Below are positions 1 through 7,489 of a stretch of DNA of 64,000 nucleotides, in pieces (positions within the stretch are counted from its first letter, which is position 1; each line of letters begins with the position of its first letter). Location of the stretch: NCBI GenBank assembly GCA_963733065.1, contig CAVTBT010000005.1, forward strand, positions 1 to 64,000. The letters run 5' to 3'. The notes beneath the pieces are model-generated. The model worked only from the letters and a program-made list of their open reading frames with translations. It was not told the origin of the DNA and made no database searches. Source of the stretch: CAVTBT01 sp963733065. Lineage in GTDB: Bacteria; Actinomycetota; Thermoleophilia; Gaiellales; Gaiellaceae. The translations under genes and the position numbers were made by a program.

Positions 1-483
1 GTCGTCAACGTGCGCGATGCCGAGTGGTTCTCGTCGCAGACGAGAGGCGCGGCGTGTTGGTTCGCCAACGAGTACGGCGAGTCTCCGATCGAGTTCGCGC
101 AACTCGGGATCAATGTGACCGTCCTCGAGCCCGGCCAGAGCAGCGTTTACCACGCCGAGGCGAATCAGGAGGCCTTCCTCGTTCTGGTCGGCGAGTGCAG
201 GCTGCTCGTCGAGGGCGAGGAGCGACTCCTTCGAGCCTGGGACTTCTTCCATTCACCTCCCTGGACGGAGCATGCCTTCGTGGGAGCTGGCGACGCGCCG
301 TGTGTAGTCCTGATGGTTGGCGCGCACATAAGCCCGGAAGTGCGGTATCCCGTGTCGGACGTCGCAGCGCGCTACGGCGCGAGTGTGGAGAAAGCGACAT
401 CCGATCCGGAGCAGGTATATGCGACGGCCGAGCGTTTCCGGCGAGAGCGGCCGTCGTACTGGTCACGGCTGCCCTGGGGCTAG
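1..483 (+). CDS. Cupin-fold protein, 5' end cut by window edge
   Basis: A single cupin beta-barrel domain. A metal-binding-type first motif is visible with His48, Glu54 and Gly61 (counting from the GTG at position 10), followed by a PPWTEH segment (His88) as the second motif. The frame is open back to position 1, so the GTG at 10 may not be the true start and the gene may begin before the window. Cupins of this size are sugar isomerases, dioxygenases or sensors; nothing here decides among them. It is the first gene of a run of short unrelated genes, and its stop at 481-483 is followed after 26 bases by the first copy of the dispersed repeat. Confidence 0.75.
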   Translation, partial: VVNVRDAEWFSSQTRGAACWFANEYGESPIEFAQLGINVTVLEPGQSSVYHAEANQEAFLVLVGECRLLVEGEERLLRAWDFFHSPPWTEHAFVGAGDAPCVVLMVGAHISPEVRYPVSDVAARYGASVEKATSDPEQVYATAERFRRERPSYWSRLPWG

Positions 484-509
484 AGCCGTTCGCGGTAACC
501 GTCAGGCGT

Positions 510-530
510 CATTCCCGAACACTCGCGCAG
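510..530 (+). repeat. Dispersed junction repeat, copy 1
   Basis: Begins CATTCCCGAAC and ends CTCGCGCAG. It lies between the convergent cupin and YciI genes. It belongs to a family of nine related copies found at gene junctions between 0.5 and 5.8 kb. Confidence 0.6.
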
Positions 531-552
531 CCGACCGGCCCAACGCGCCCGA

Positions 553-903
553 TCAGTTGCCCACGGCCGAGTCACGTCCGAACTCGCGGACTTCTTGAGC
601 GCAGCGGCAGGCGGCTGCGATCTTCGCAGCCCACTCCAAGGCTGCCTTCCGAGAGGTCACGTCGATGACCGTGAACCCGCCGTTGAACTCCTTGGTTTGC
701 GGGTAAGTGCCAGCGGTGGTCGTCCCGTCACCGGCCACCATGACGGGATCCACGTTCTCGGCCACCCCGCCGCCGAAAACCAACACGCCTGCGTCCATGG
801 CCTCTTGAACCACCGCATGAGCAGCCTCTCCCACGGCCGGGAGCTCCTCAGCGGGGATGTGATCCATCGCGCCGCTGGGGAACGAAATCAGGTACCGCGT
901 CAT
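553..903 (-). CDS. YciI-related (YCII/DGPF) small protein
   Basis: A 116-residue protein with the YCII-type ferredoxin-like fold pattern: an N-terminal MTRYLISF strand, then a helix, and near the C-terminus GGFTVIDVTSRKAALEWAAK followed by a VREF strand. Many family members are small dimeric proteins of unknown role; some act in sigma-factor-linked clusters in actinobacteria, but no sigma gene is adjacent here. The ATG at 903 has a clear AAGGAG six bases upstream. It is convergent with the cupin gene and flanked on both sides by copies of the junction repeat. Confidence 0.8.
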   Translation of the reverse strand: MTRYLISFPSGAMDHIPAEELPAVGEAAHAVVQEAMDAGVLVFGGGVAENVDPVMVAGDGTTTAGTYPQTKEFNGGFTVIDVTSRKAALEWAAKIAAACRCAQEVREFGRDSAVGN

Positions 904-1025
904 CTATGACTCCTTTCTCGGCGGCCTGCTCCGGCCGCATCCCAGCGCCCGTACGCGGTAGAGACTGACAAACCACCGAGGACTCATCGCTGCTCCGGCC
1001 GATCCGGGTTCACCCTCGTCAGGCC

Positions 1026-1046
1026 CATTCCCGAACGCTGGCCCAG
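1026..1046 (+). repeat. Dispersed junction repeat, copy 2
   Basis: A consensus copy containing TTCCCGAACGCTGGCCCAG. It sits 12 bases from the stop codon of the next minus-strand gene. Its end pairs with that stop region as a hairpin, CCCAGGCG at 1042-1049 against CGCCTGGG at 1065-1072. Confidence 0.65.
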
Positions 1047-1058
1047 GCGATGAACTGA

Positions 1059-1298
1059 CTACTCGCCTGGGGGCGTCCAGTCCTTCGCGATTCGCCACTC
1101 GCTGCGAAGTACGGCGGCGTAGACCTCTCCATCCCTTGCCGTGCCATCCGTCGCGTCTAGGATCGCTTGCGTACGTGCCGCGCGGGCCGGAAGACCTCGC
1201 TTGCGTGGCACCTCGCCGAGGAACTCCCACCGCTCCGCGGCCACCTGGCGCAGGACTACGAATCCGGGGGCAGCGTCCTTCGCCTTGTTCTCCACCAT
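1059..1298 (-). CDS. Small conserved-looking hypothetical protein
   Basis: A 79-residue soluble protein with a regular alternation of strands and helices (FVVLRQ, WEFLGEV, ARAARTQAILDA, EVYAAVLRSEWRIA). It has no signal peptide or membrane segment. The ATG at 1298 has a GGGAG Shine-Dalgarno sequence just upstream. I do not recognise a named family. The balanced composition and good ribosome site argue for a real gene. It occupies its own unit between repeat copies 2 and 3. Confidence 0.55.
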   Translation of the reverse strand: MVENKAKDAAPGFVVLRQVAAERWEFLGEVPRKRGLPARAARTQAILDATDGTARDGEVYAAVLRSEWRIAKDWTPPGE

Positions 1299-1310
1299 GC
1301 TCTCCCTCGC

Positions 1311-1344
1311 GTCGGTTCAGACAGCGTGACACACGCGAACCGAC
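1311..1344. repeat. Inverted repeat upstream of the 79-residue gene
   Basis: Perfect 8-base arms GTCGGTTC (1311-1318) and GAACCGAC (1337-1344) with an 18-base spacer, 13 bases upstream of the minus-strand ATG at 1298. It could be an operator or part of a recombination site. Confidence 0.4.
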
Positions 1345-1357
1345 AGATCTCAGGGGA

Positions 1358-1379
1358 CATTCGTGAACACTTGCGCAAG
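1358..1379 (+). repeat. Dispersed junction repeat, copy 3 (diverged)
   Basis: Begins CATTCGTGAACACTTGCGC. With the inverted copy at 1501-1516 it brackets a roughly 120-base stretch that holds no convincing gene. Confidence 0.5.
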
Positions 1380-1500
1380 CGACGGCACGGTCACAAGACC
1401 GCGATCTATGTCGCGGCCATCGTGTCCGCGTCGCTTTCGGCCTGACCACGAGTCCGCTCACCAACCAAACCTAACGTGGGTACGGCGAGGCTCCCGCGTC

Positions 1501-1516
1501 GGCCAGCGTTCGGGTA
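1501..1516 (-). repeat. Dispersed junction repeat, copy 4 (inverted)
   Basis: The reverse complement reads TACCCGAACGCTGGCC, a near-exact match to the repeat core. It is the only copy in the opposite orientation. It lies 7 bases beyond the stop of the aminopeptidase gene. Confidence 0.55.
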
Positions 1517-1523
1517 CTGCGGT

Positions 1524-2603
1524 TCAGGCGACCCAGATGCCGTTTTCCTGCACGACCTTGCCGTCGAGCTCGATGCGCCCACCGAAACGGAGGTCCTTGA
1601 CGATGTCCCAGTGGATCGCCGAGACGTTCGTGCCGCCGATGTCGTCGAAGCCGAAGCCGAGCGCGAGGTGGATGGTTCCGTTCATCTTTTCGTCGAAGTA
1701 GACGTTCCGCATGTAGCGGTCGATGCTGGGGTTGCAGCCGATCCCGAGCTCACCGATGCGGCGCGCGCCTTCGTCGGTGTCGAGTGTTTCGATCAGGAAG
1801 TCTTCCTCGCTGTCGGCTGACGCATCAACGATGCGGCCTTCCGAGAAGCGAAGACGGATGCCCGGTATCTCACGGCCGCCGTGCATCGAGGGGAACTCCG
1901 TGAATGCGATCGTGCCCTCGGCCGACGTCTCGACCGGGCAGACGAAGAACTCGCCGCCCGGCATGTTGCCGGTGCCGGCGTCGACCTCCGCGCGCCTACC
2001 GGCCACGGACAGCCGCAAATCCGTTTCGTTGCCGACGATCCGGACTTCCTCCGCCTCGTCGAGGAGTTGCGCATGACGCGAGATTCGCTTGTGCAGACTG
2101 TTCCAGTCGATCAGGCACGAGCCGTAGAGGAAGTCGGCGAACGCAGGCAACGTCATTCCGGCGTCCTGGGCCAGCGCCGGCGTCGGGTACCAGCACAGCA
2201 CCCAGGGAATCTCCACGCCGAGGCGTGACCTGGCGTCGCGATACGCCCCCTCGAGAGCGCTCGATCGCTCGGCCGGGATGTCCGCGCCGTCACGTGTGTT
2301 TTCCGGGGCCGACACGCCGAGCCACGCATCACACTGCTCCCACGCGTGTACCTCGATCGGTGCCGGCTCGGAGATCACGTCGAGCGGTGCATGCCGCAGC
2401 CATGCTCGGTGGTACGCGCTGCCGCCGCTGAAGGTGAGGCGCAGGAGCGGGTAGGCGCCGCGCTCGCCCAGCTGCTTCATGACCTCCTCCAGCAGCGGCC
2501 GAGCCCACGGCGTGCCCCACACGATCACTTGCCAGCCGCGCTCTACGCCTAAGCATGTACCGAGCAGTAGCTCGGCGTAGCGTTCAACACGACCATCTCT
2601 CAC
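1524..2603 (-). CDS. M29-family (thermophilic-type) aminopeptidase
   Basis: A 359-residue metallo-aminopeptidase that removes N-terminal residues from peptides in the cytoplasm. By comparison with the AmpS/AmpT family the metal ligands fit Glu218 (NMPGGEFF), Glu285 (IGELG), His312 (TIHLALG), His331 and Asp333 (IHWDIV). N-terminal RYAELLLGTCLGV is the usual family start, so the GTG at 2603 fits, although its ribosome site is poor. Members are usually 360-420 residues, so this one is close to full length. It stands alone, divergent from the cupin-TPR gene. Confidence 0.9.
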   Translation of the reverse strand: MRDGRVERYAELLLGTCLGVERGWQVIVWGTPWARPLLEEVMKQLGERGAYPLLRLTFSGGSAYHRAWLRHAPLDVISEPAPIEVHAWEQCDAWLGVSAPENTRDGADIPAERSSALEGAYRDARSRLGVEIPWVLCWYPTPALAQDAGMTLPAFADFLYGSCLIDWNSLHKRISRHAQLLDEAEEVRIVGNETDLRLSVAGRRAEVDAGTGNMPGGEFFVCPVETSAEGTIAFTEFPSMHGGREIPGIRLRFSEGRIVDASADSEEDFLIETLDTDEGARRIGELGIGCNPSIDRYMRNVYFDEKMNGTIHLALGFGFDDIGGTNVSAIHWDIVKDLRFGGRIELDGKVVQENGIWVA

Positions 2604-2670
2604 CGACGTTCGTCCTCGCTCCGACCCGATGCCACGATCATAAGTGTGCGCAACGGAAGGTAGTCAGGGT

Positions 2671-2694
2671 CATTCCGGCACGCTCGCGCAGGCG
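2671..2694 (+). repeat. Dispersed junction repeat, copy 5
   Basis: Begins CATTCCGGCACGCTCGCG. Its second half forms a small perfect hairpin, GCTCGC-GCAG-GCGAGC (2682-2697). It lies in the divergent gap between the aminopeptidase and cupin-TPR genes. Confidence 0.5.
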
Positions 2695-2796
2695 AGCATC
2701 TACGGTGTCGCCGCGGCGAGGTGGTCGATCCGTGCCCGGGGCGCTCGTTAGGCTGGGTCGCCTGCTTTTTCCCGCAACCCGAAGGAGGACGGCCGA

Positions 2797-3468
2797 ATGA
2801 GCGGTTACGCGCTGGCCCAGATCGACGGGATCGACGAGATCAGTGACGGCCGCAGTCCTTATCGGCCTGTCCGGTTCCACTTCGGCATCACGTCCTTCGG
2901 CGTCAATGCCTTTACAGCTCATCAGGTGGGCGATCGGCTCATCAACGAGCACGACGAGACACAGGAGCATGACCTGCAGGAGGAGCTTTACCTCGTCCAG
3001 CGCGGGCGCGCGACGTTCGAACTCGACGGCGAGCGGGTGGACGCACCCGCGGGCACACTCGTCTTCGCTCGCCCCGCCGTGAAGCGGACAGCGTTCGCTG
3101 AGGAGCCGGGGACGACGATCGTCGCGATCGGCGGAACTCCGGGGAAGGCGTACCAGCCCCAGGGCGGCGAGATCTGGATGCCGCTCCACCACCTCTACGA
3201 GTCAGGCCAATACGCCGAGGCCGCCGATCAGGGACGTGAGTTGATCGAAGCTCACCCTGAGTACGCAGGGCCGCTCTACAACCTCGCGTGCTGCGAGAGC
3301 CTCGCCGGTCGGACAGACGACGCGATCAGGCATCTCCGGCTCGCGATCGACCGCAACGAGCCGTTCCGTTCGCTTGCTGCCGAGGACAGCGACTTCGACC
3401 CGATCCGCGCCGAGACCGCTTTCAGGGAGTTGGTTCAGGGCAACGCAGGCGAGCCGACTACGGGGTAG
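2797..3468 (+). CDS. Cupin domain fused to a short TPR-like tail
   Basis: A 223-residue protein. Residues 40-110 form a cupin barrel (HDLQEELYLVQRGRATFEL, then PAGTLVFARPAVKR). Residues 125-215 form two TPR-like helix pairs (LYESGQYAEAADQGRELIEAHPEYAGPLYNLACCESLAGR). The cupin half likely binds a small ligand; the TPR half suggests a protein partner. The ATG has a strong GGAGG (2786-2790) seven bases upstream. It stands alone between two repeat copies. Confidence 0.8.
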   Translation: MSGYALAQIDGIDEISDGRSPYRPVRFHFGITSFGVNAFTAHQVGDRLINEHDETQEHDLQEELYLVQRGRATFELDGERVDAPAGTLVFARPAVKRTAFAEEPGTTIVAIGGTPGKAYQPQGGEIWMPLHHLYESGQYAEAADQGRELIEAHPEYAGPLYNLACCESLAGRTDDAIRHLRLAIDRNEPFRSLAAEDSDFDPIRAETAFRELVQGNAGEPTTG

Positions 3469-3495
3469 CAGACTCGCATCGGTCGCGGCGGGTGA

Positions 3496-3515
3496 CTTCC
3501 CGAACGCTGGCCCAG
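3496..3515 (+). repeat. Dispersed junction repeat, copy 6
   Basis: Contains TTCCCGAACGCTGGCCCAG. It lies between the cupin-TPR gene and the methyltransferase, 27 bases after the former's stop. Confidence 0.6.
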
Positions 3516-3640
3516 TTCAGAGCTTCGGCGCCTGACCTTCGAGGCGTCATGACTCGCACACGGGTTTGACATGATCGCCGGTTTATCGAGAGCTGGGGTT
3601 GAGTCGATCACGTTGAGTCGATCACAGAGGAGGGCGAGAC

Positions 3641-4654
3641 GTGAGTGAAGATCCGACACCAGATCAGATCATGCAGGTCGGCCTCGGCTTCTGGGCCTCG
3701 AAAACGCTCTTGAGCGCAGTTGAGATGGAGCTGTTCACCGAGCTTGCGCGGCATCCTGAGAGTGGCGAGGCTCTCCGGGACAGGCTGGGGCTTCACACGC
3801 GCTCGTACCAGGATTTCCTCGATGCGCTGGTGGCACTCGGGTTCCTCGAGCGCGGCGATGGGGTCTATCGCAACACGCCCAGCACGGACCTGTTCCTCGA
3901 CAAGCACAAGCCCTCGTACATCGGCGGCATCTTGGAGATGGCCAACCACCGCCTGTACGGCTTCTGGGGTGGCCTCACCGAGGCGCTGCGGACAGGGCAG
4001 CTGCAGAATGAGGCGAAGTCGGGCGAGACGCCGTTCTTCCAGGCGCTGTATGCGGATCCGGCCCGCTTGAAGGGGTTTCTCGCCGCGATGACGGGGCTTA
4101 GTCACGGCGCCAACCTGGCGATCGCAAGGCAATTCCCCTGGCACGAGCACGAGACGTTCGTCGACGTCGGGACGGCCCAGGGCGACCTCGCGGTGCAGAT
4201 CGCGCTCGCGAACGAACACCTCACGGGCGTCGGCTTCGACCTGCCCGAGGTGGCGCCGGTCTTCGAGGACTACGTCGAGCAGAACGGCCTGCAGGAACGG
4301 CTCCGGTTCGCCGCCGGCGACTTCTTCGCGGACGAGCTACCGAAAGCCGACGTGCTCATGATGGGACACATCCTCCATGACTGGAGCCTCGACGAGAAGC
4401 GAACGCTCATCAGCAAGGCGTACGAGGCGCTGCCGGAGGAGGGCGCGCTCATCGTGTACGAGACCATCATCGACGACGACCGGTCGAAGAACGCGTTCGG
4501 ACTGCTGATGAGCCTCAACATGCTCATCGAGACTGAGCACGGCTTCGACTACACGGCCGCAGACTGCATGGGCTGGATGAGCGATGCCGGATTCAGCCGG
4601 ACGCGGGTCGAGCACCTGATCGGGCCGGACTCGATGGTCATCGGCGTGAAGTAG
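3641..4654 (+). CDS. Class I O-methyltransferase (plant-type/hydroxyneurosporene family)
   Basis: A 337-residue SAM-dependent O-methyltransferase. An N-terminal winged-helix dimerisation domain (residues 10-90) is followed by the SAM site FVDVGTAQGDLA (173-184) and the family motif GHILHDWSLDE (242-252), whose His is the usual catalytic base. The C-terminal acidic segment YETIIDDD fits the family. Substrates in this family are phenols or polyketides; the context gives no clue. The GTG start has GAGGAGGG upstream. It is convergent with the first GNAT gene, only 36 bases away. Confidence 0.88.
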   Translation: MSEDPTPDQIMQVGLGFWASKTLLSAVEMELFTELARHPESGEALRDRLGLHTRSYQDFLDALVALGFLERGDGVYRNTPSTDLFLDKHKPSYIGGILEMANHRLYGFWGGLTEALRTGQLQNEAKSGETPFFQALYADPARLKGFLAAMTGLSHGANLAIARQFPWHEHETFVDVGTAQGDLAVQIALANEHLTGVGFDLPEVAPVFEDYVEQNGLQERLRFAAGDFFADELPKADVLMMGHILHDWSLDEKRTLISKAYEALPEEGALIVYETIIDDDRSKNAFGLLMSLNMLIETEHGFDYTAADCMGWMSDAGFSRTRVEHLIGPDSMVIGVK

Positions 4655-4668
4655 CAACCTTCATCGGA

Positions 4669-4690
4669 CATTCCCGAACGCTGGCCCAGG
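4669..4690 (+). repeat. Dispersed junction repeat, copy 7
   Basis: A consensus copy, exactly filling the gap between the methyltransferase stop (4654) and the stop of the convergent GNAT gene (4691). Confidence 0.65.
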
Positions 4691-5125
4691 CTAGAGGCGT
4701 TTCCTCATGAGGTCGCTTTCGAGCCTCTGGTAGCCGAGCCGCTGGTAGAACCGGACGGCGTCCGGCGCGGCGACGAGGTCTAGACGCATGCCGAGCCTTC
4801 TCTCCGCCGCCATCGACTGGAGCCTCTCCATGATGGCACGCCCCAGTCCGTTGCCCTGGGCCCCTGGATCGACAACGACATCAACGGCGAAGCAGTAGAT
4901 CCTGCCGTCTCCTACAAGCCGACCCATGCCTACGACGACACCCGTGTCGACCGCGCAGACAGACGCGATGCTTCCCTCGAGTCCCGCTGCGCAGTCTTCG
5001 GCGGATGGGGAAGGCCAGCCCACGCTTCGCAGCAGTGCGACGTATTCGGCTGCCGTTGGCAGCCTCTCAACAAGCGCCACGACCTCGATCATTGCGTTTC
5101 GCAGCGCGCGTCGCTCAGGGAACAT
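4691..5125 (-). CDS. GNAT-family N-acetyltransferase
   Basis: An acetyl-CoA-dependent acetyltransferase of up to 144 residues. The acetyl-CoA loop is VVVDPGAQGNGLGRAIMERL and the C-terminal strand-helix YQRLGYQRL is typical. The annotated start at 5125 overlaps repeat copy 8, so the internal ATG at 5093 (MIEVVALV) is the more likely start. The substrate is unknown. It is divergent from a second, unrelated GNAT. Confidence 0.82.
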   Translation of the reverse strand: MFPERRALRNAMIEVVALVERLPTAAEYVALLRSVGWPSPSAEDCAAGLEGSIASVCAVDTGVVVGMGRLVGDGRIYCFAVDVVVDPGAQGNGLGRAIMERLQSMAAERRLGMRLDLVAAPDAVRFYQRLGYQRLESDLMRKRL

Positions 5126-5145
5126 TTAGACATGCTCGCCCAGCG
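5123..5145 (+). repeat. Dispersed junction repeat, copy 8 (diverged)
   Basis: Begins CATTTAGACATGCTCGCCC. It lies between the two divergent GNAT genes. Confidence 0.4.
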
Positions 5146-5176
5146 CAGGGTTTGAGTGGTGGAGGGCTAGGCTGAG

Positions 5177-5749
5177 TTGGTGGTGGGGTTGGGGTACACG
5201 ATTAAGGCTCTCGATGAGTCGAGCTGGGATACGTTCGCCAGGCTGGTCGAGGCGAATAACGGCGTCTTCGGGGGTTGCTGGTGCATGGGCTTTCATCCGG
5301 ATGACAGCCGCGAGCCGGCGCTGAACCGGGAACGCAAGCTCGCACGGGTGCAGGCAGGCAAGGCGCACGCGGCCCTTGTGTTCGACGGCGACGACTGTGT
5401 GGGTTGGTGCCAGTTCGGCGCGCCGGACGAGGTGCCGAAGATCAAGAACCGGGCTGCCTATGAGAAGAGCGTCACGACCTTGCCGGACTGGCGAATCGCC
5501 TGCAACTTCGTCGGCAAGGGGCACCGGCGCCAGGGCGTCGCCACGGCGGCGCTCGCGGGGGCGCTCGACCTGATCGCACGTCTCGGCGGCGGCAAGGTAG
5601 AGGGCTATCCCGAAGCCGCGGGTTCGGTCCCTGCCGGCTTCCTCTTCAACGGCGCCCTGTCGACCTACGAGAAGCTGGGATTCGTCCGCGACCGCAGGAT
5701 CGGAAAGCACCGCTGGGTCGTCACCAAGGTCGTCGAGCCAACGTCGTAG
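5177..5749 (+). CDS. GNAT-family N-acetyltransferase
   Basis: A 190-residue GNAT. An N-terminal Cys/Gly-rich segment (GVFGGCWCMGF, residues 31-41) precedes the acetyl-CoA site CNFVGKGHRRQGVATAALAGAL; the C-terminal YEKLGFVRDRRIG closes the fold. The WCMGFH segment is common in a subgroup of actinobacterial GNATs of unknown substrate. The GTG start is tentative, with a GGAGGG 9 to 15 bases upstream. It is not related in sequence to the neighbouring GNAT. Confidence 0.82.
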   Translation: MVVGLGYTIKALDESSWDTFARLVEANNGVFGGCWCMGFHPDDSREPALNRERKLARVQAGKAHAALVFDGDDCVGWCQFGAPDEVPKIKNRAAYEKSVTTLPDWRIACNFVGKGHRRQGVATAALAGALDLIARLGGGKVEGYPEAAGSVPAGFLFNGALSTYEKLGFVRDRRIGKHRWVVTKVVEPTS

Positions 5750-5772
5750 GCGGTCTCGCGACGCTCGGTGAT

Positions 5773-5794
5773 CATTGCGGAACACTCGCGCACG
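5773..5794 (+). repeat. Dispersed junction repeat, copy 9 (diverged)
   Basis: Begins CATTGCGGAACACTCGCGC. It lies 23 bases after the second GNAT. This is the last copy I could find in the window. Confidence 0.45.
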
Positions 5795-5900
5795 TCAGCG
5801 GTGGGGACGAATGACGAAGCCATCGTGCCGACGGCGTACCATCAGCCGATACGCTCGTCGGGTGGGCGTCTCCAAGCAACAACACGACTAGACGGTCGGC

Positions 5901-6338
5901 GTGACGCTTCAACGCATGGACAACGTCGGGATCGTGGTGGAATCCCTCGATACCGCTATCTCCTTTTTCGCCGAGCTGGGCCTCGAACTCGAAGGTCGAA
6001 TGATGATCGAAGGAGACTGGTCAGGGCGCGTCACTGGACTGCGCGACCAGCGCGTCGAGATCGCCATGATGCGTACGCCGGACGGCCACGGCGAGATCGA
6101 ACTCTCGCGCTTTCTCACGCCGCCCGTGGTCGCCGATCACCGAAACGCCCCGGTGAACGCGCTGGGCTATCTGCGTGTCATGTTCGCCGTGGACGACCTC
6201 GACGATACGCTCGCCCGGCTCCGGAAGCACGACGCGCAGCTCGTCGACGAAGTAGTCCAGTACGAAGACATCTATCGGCTCTGCTACGTCCGAGGCCCCG
6301 AGGGCATTCTCATCGGGCTGGCCGAGCAAATCGGCTGA
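5901..6338 (+). CDS. VOC (glyoxalase/bleomycin-resistance) family protein
   Basis: A 145-residue protein with two beta-alpha-beta-beta-beta modules. The first begins MDNVGIVVESLDTAISFFAELGLELEGR and the second MFAVDDLDDTLARLRKHDAQL, ending in YVRGPEGILIGLAEQIG. The classic metal-ligand positions are only partly filled, so isomerase, dioxygenase or drug-binding roles are all possible. It is followed after 47 bases by the peptidase E-like gene on the same strand, with no repeat copy between them. Confidence 0.85.
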   Translation: MTLQRMDNVGIVVESLDTAISFFAELGLELEGRMMIEGDWSGRVTGLRDQRVEIAMMRTPDGHGEIELSRFLTPPVVADHRNAPVNALGYLRVMFAVDDLDDTLARLRKHDAQLVDEVVQYEDIYRLCYVRGPEGILIGLAEQIG

Positions 6339-6385
6339 CGCCCGACACGGACTCAGGGCGACGGTGTAACCAGGAAAAAGCATCC

Positions 6386-7056
6386 ATGAGGCTTCTGCTT
6401 ACTTCCGCTGGCATCAAGAACGCGAGCATCCACGACGCGCTGGTCGACCTACTGGGCAAACCGATTGCCGAGTCGAGCGCCCTCTGCATTCCGACCGCGG
6501 CGTACGGGCACCCTCTGACTCCTGGTGTGGCATGGCGGTTCATCAGCGGACGAGAAGACCGCACCCCCATGTGCGAATTGGGTTGGAAGTCCCTTGGAGT
6601 GCTGGAGCTCACCGCATTGCCCAGCATCGATGAAGAAACAGATGGGTCCCCTCGGTCCAGGCGACTGACGTGCTGCTGGTGGGGGGCGGCGATGCCTTGT
6701 ATCTGTGCCATTGGATGCGGCAGTCCGGGCTGGCGGACCTCTTGCCGTCGCTAGGCGAGACGGTCTACGTGGGACTGAGCGCCGGGAGCATGGTGATGAC
6801 CCCCAGCATCGGGGAGGACTTCGTCTTCTGGAGGCCGCCCACCGGTGGTGACAGAACGCTGGGAATCGTTGATTTTTCGATCTTTCCGCACCTGGATCAC
6901 GAGGACCTCCCGGAGAACACGATGGCCGACGCAGAAAAGTGGGCCGCCCGTATGCCGGTGCCGGCATACGCGATTGACGATCAGACCGCCATACAGGTGA
7001 CCGACGGCACCGTCGAGGTTGTCTCCGAGGGGCACTGGAAGCTGTTTGCCCCCTAG
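6386..7056 (+). pseudogene. Peptidase E-like (S51) protein, frameshifted
   Basis: The N-terminal part, MRLLLTSAGIKNASIHDAL, reads in one frame to about 6640. The rest continues in another frame as WVPSVQATDVLLVGGGDALYL and contains the nucleophile motif VGLSAGSMVM (Ser in GxSAG) and a C-terminal AIDDQTAIQV segment. A single missing base near 6638-6643 explains the break. Intact homologues are dipeptidases hydrolysing Asp-X bonds, or cyanophycinase-like enzymes. The lesion may be natural or a sequencing error; both halves are otherwise well preserved. Confidence 0.8.
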
Positions 7057-7228
7057 TACAGAGATGGTGCAGATTCGGTCGGTGAACTGGGTGGGTCCGT
7101 AAGCCCCGCCCACATCCCGGATCCGACAAGTTGGGCAGCCCGTGCGCGTTACGAGCGCCCAGAAGGCGGCGTAGTAGCGCACCGAAACCCGCCCGACGAC
7201 GTGTTGCCACACGCCGAGGTCCACCATC
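7057..7228. other. Gap without an intact gene
   Basis: No convincing gene. A minus-strand stretch ending near 7060 encodes a protein-like segment (VSVRYYAAFWALVTRTG) that may be a remnant of an unidentified gene. Confidence 0.35.
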
Positions 7229-7390
7229 AGCGGGATCCCGGACGTGGCAGCCGACGAGCCAGGGTTGTACGTCGTCGGGCTTCTTCCTCAACGCGATGTC
7301 GTCCGGGTTCCTTGCCGGTGTCGGAAGGGACGCGGCGCACATCGAGAAGACGGTTCGCCTCGGGCACTCGGTGAAGCCGCTCCATGCCTG
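7229..7390 (+). pseudogene. Remnant of a flavoprotein monooxygenase-type oxidoreductase
   Basis: Two adjoining frames together read GIPDVAADEPGLYVVGL then FFLNAMSSGFLAGVGRDAAHI. This is the characteristic C-terminal segment of CzcO/FMO-like flavin monooxygenases (the GLYFVGL...GVGRDA signature). Nothing of the FAD- or NADPH-binding N-terminal domains is seen upstream, so this is a decayed 3' fragment with an internal frameshift near 7265. Positions are approximate. Confidence 0.6.
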
Positions 7391-7489
7391 CGGAGCGTCG
7401 CACAGTTGGTACCCGGGCGATCTACGAGAACGCTGAGGTATCCATCCGGGTCTGACTGCGGATGATCGGCGAAGCCGTAGGCTGCGCAG

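Noticed and set aside
24..668. Long Arg-rich plus-strand ORF overlapping the cupin gene
   Set aside because: The composition (runs of Arg/Ser/Pro) is that of an out-of-frame shadow of the cupin coding strand, which is itself well conserved.
904..1464. 186-residue minus-strand ORF around the small hypothetical gene
   Set aside because: Arg-rich and without a domain; it overlaps the better supported 79-residue gene in another frame.
5290..5310. TCATCC-like site inside the second GNAT gene
   Set aside because: Only the left arm matches, and it is within coding sequence.
510..5794. Classical integron attC sites
   Set aside because: The repeats lack the GTTRRRY/RYYYAAC boxes and no integrase gene lies in the window, so I only describe the array as cassette-like.
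5768..6754. 328-residue ORF covering the VOC and peptidase E region
   Set aside because: Its first part is a shadow of VOC; only its last part, from 6386, is the peptidase E N-terminus.
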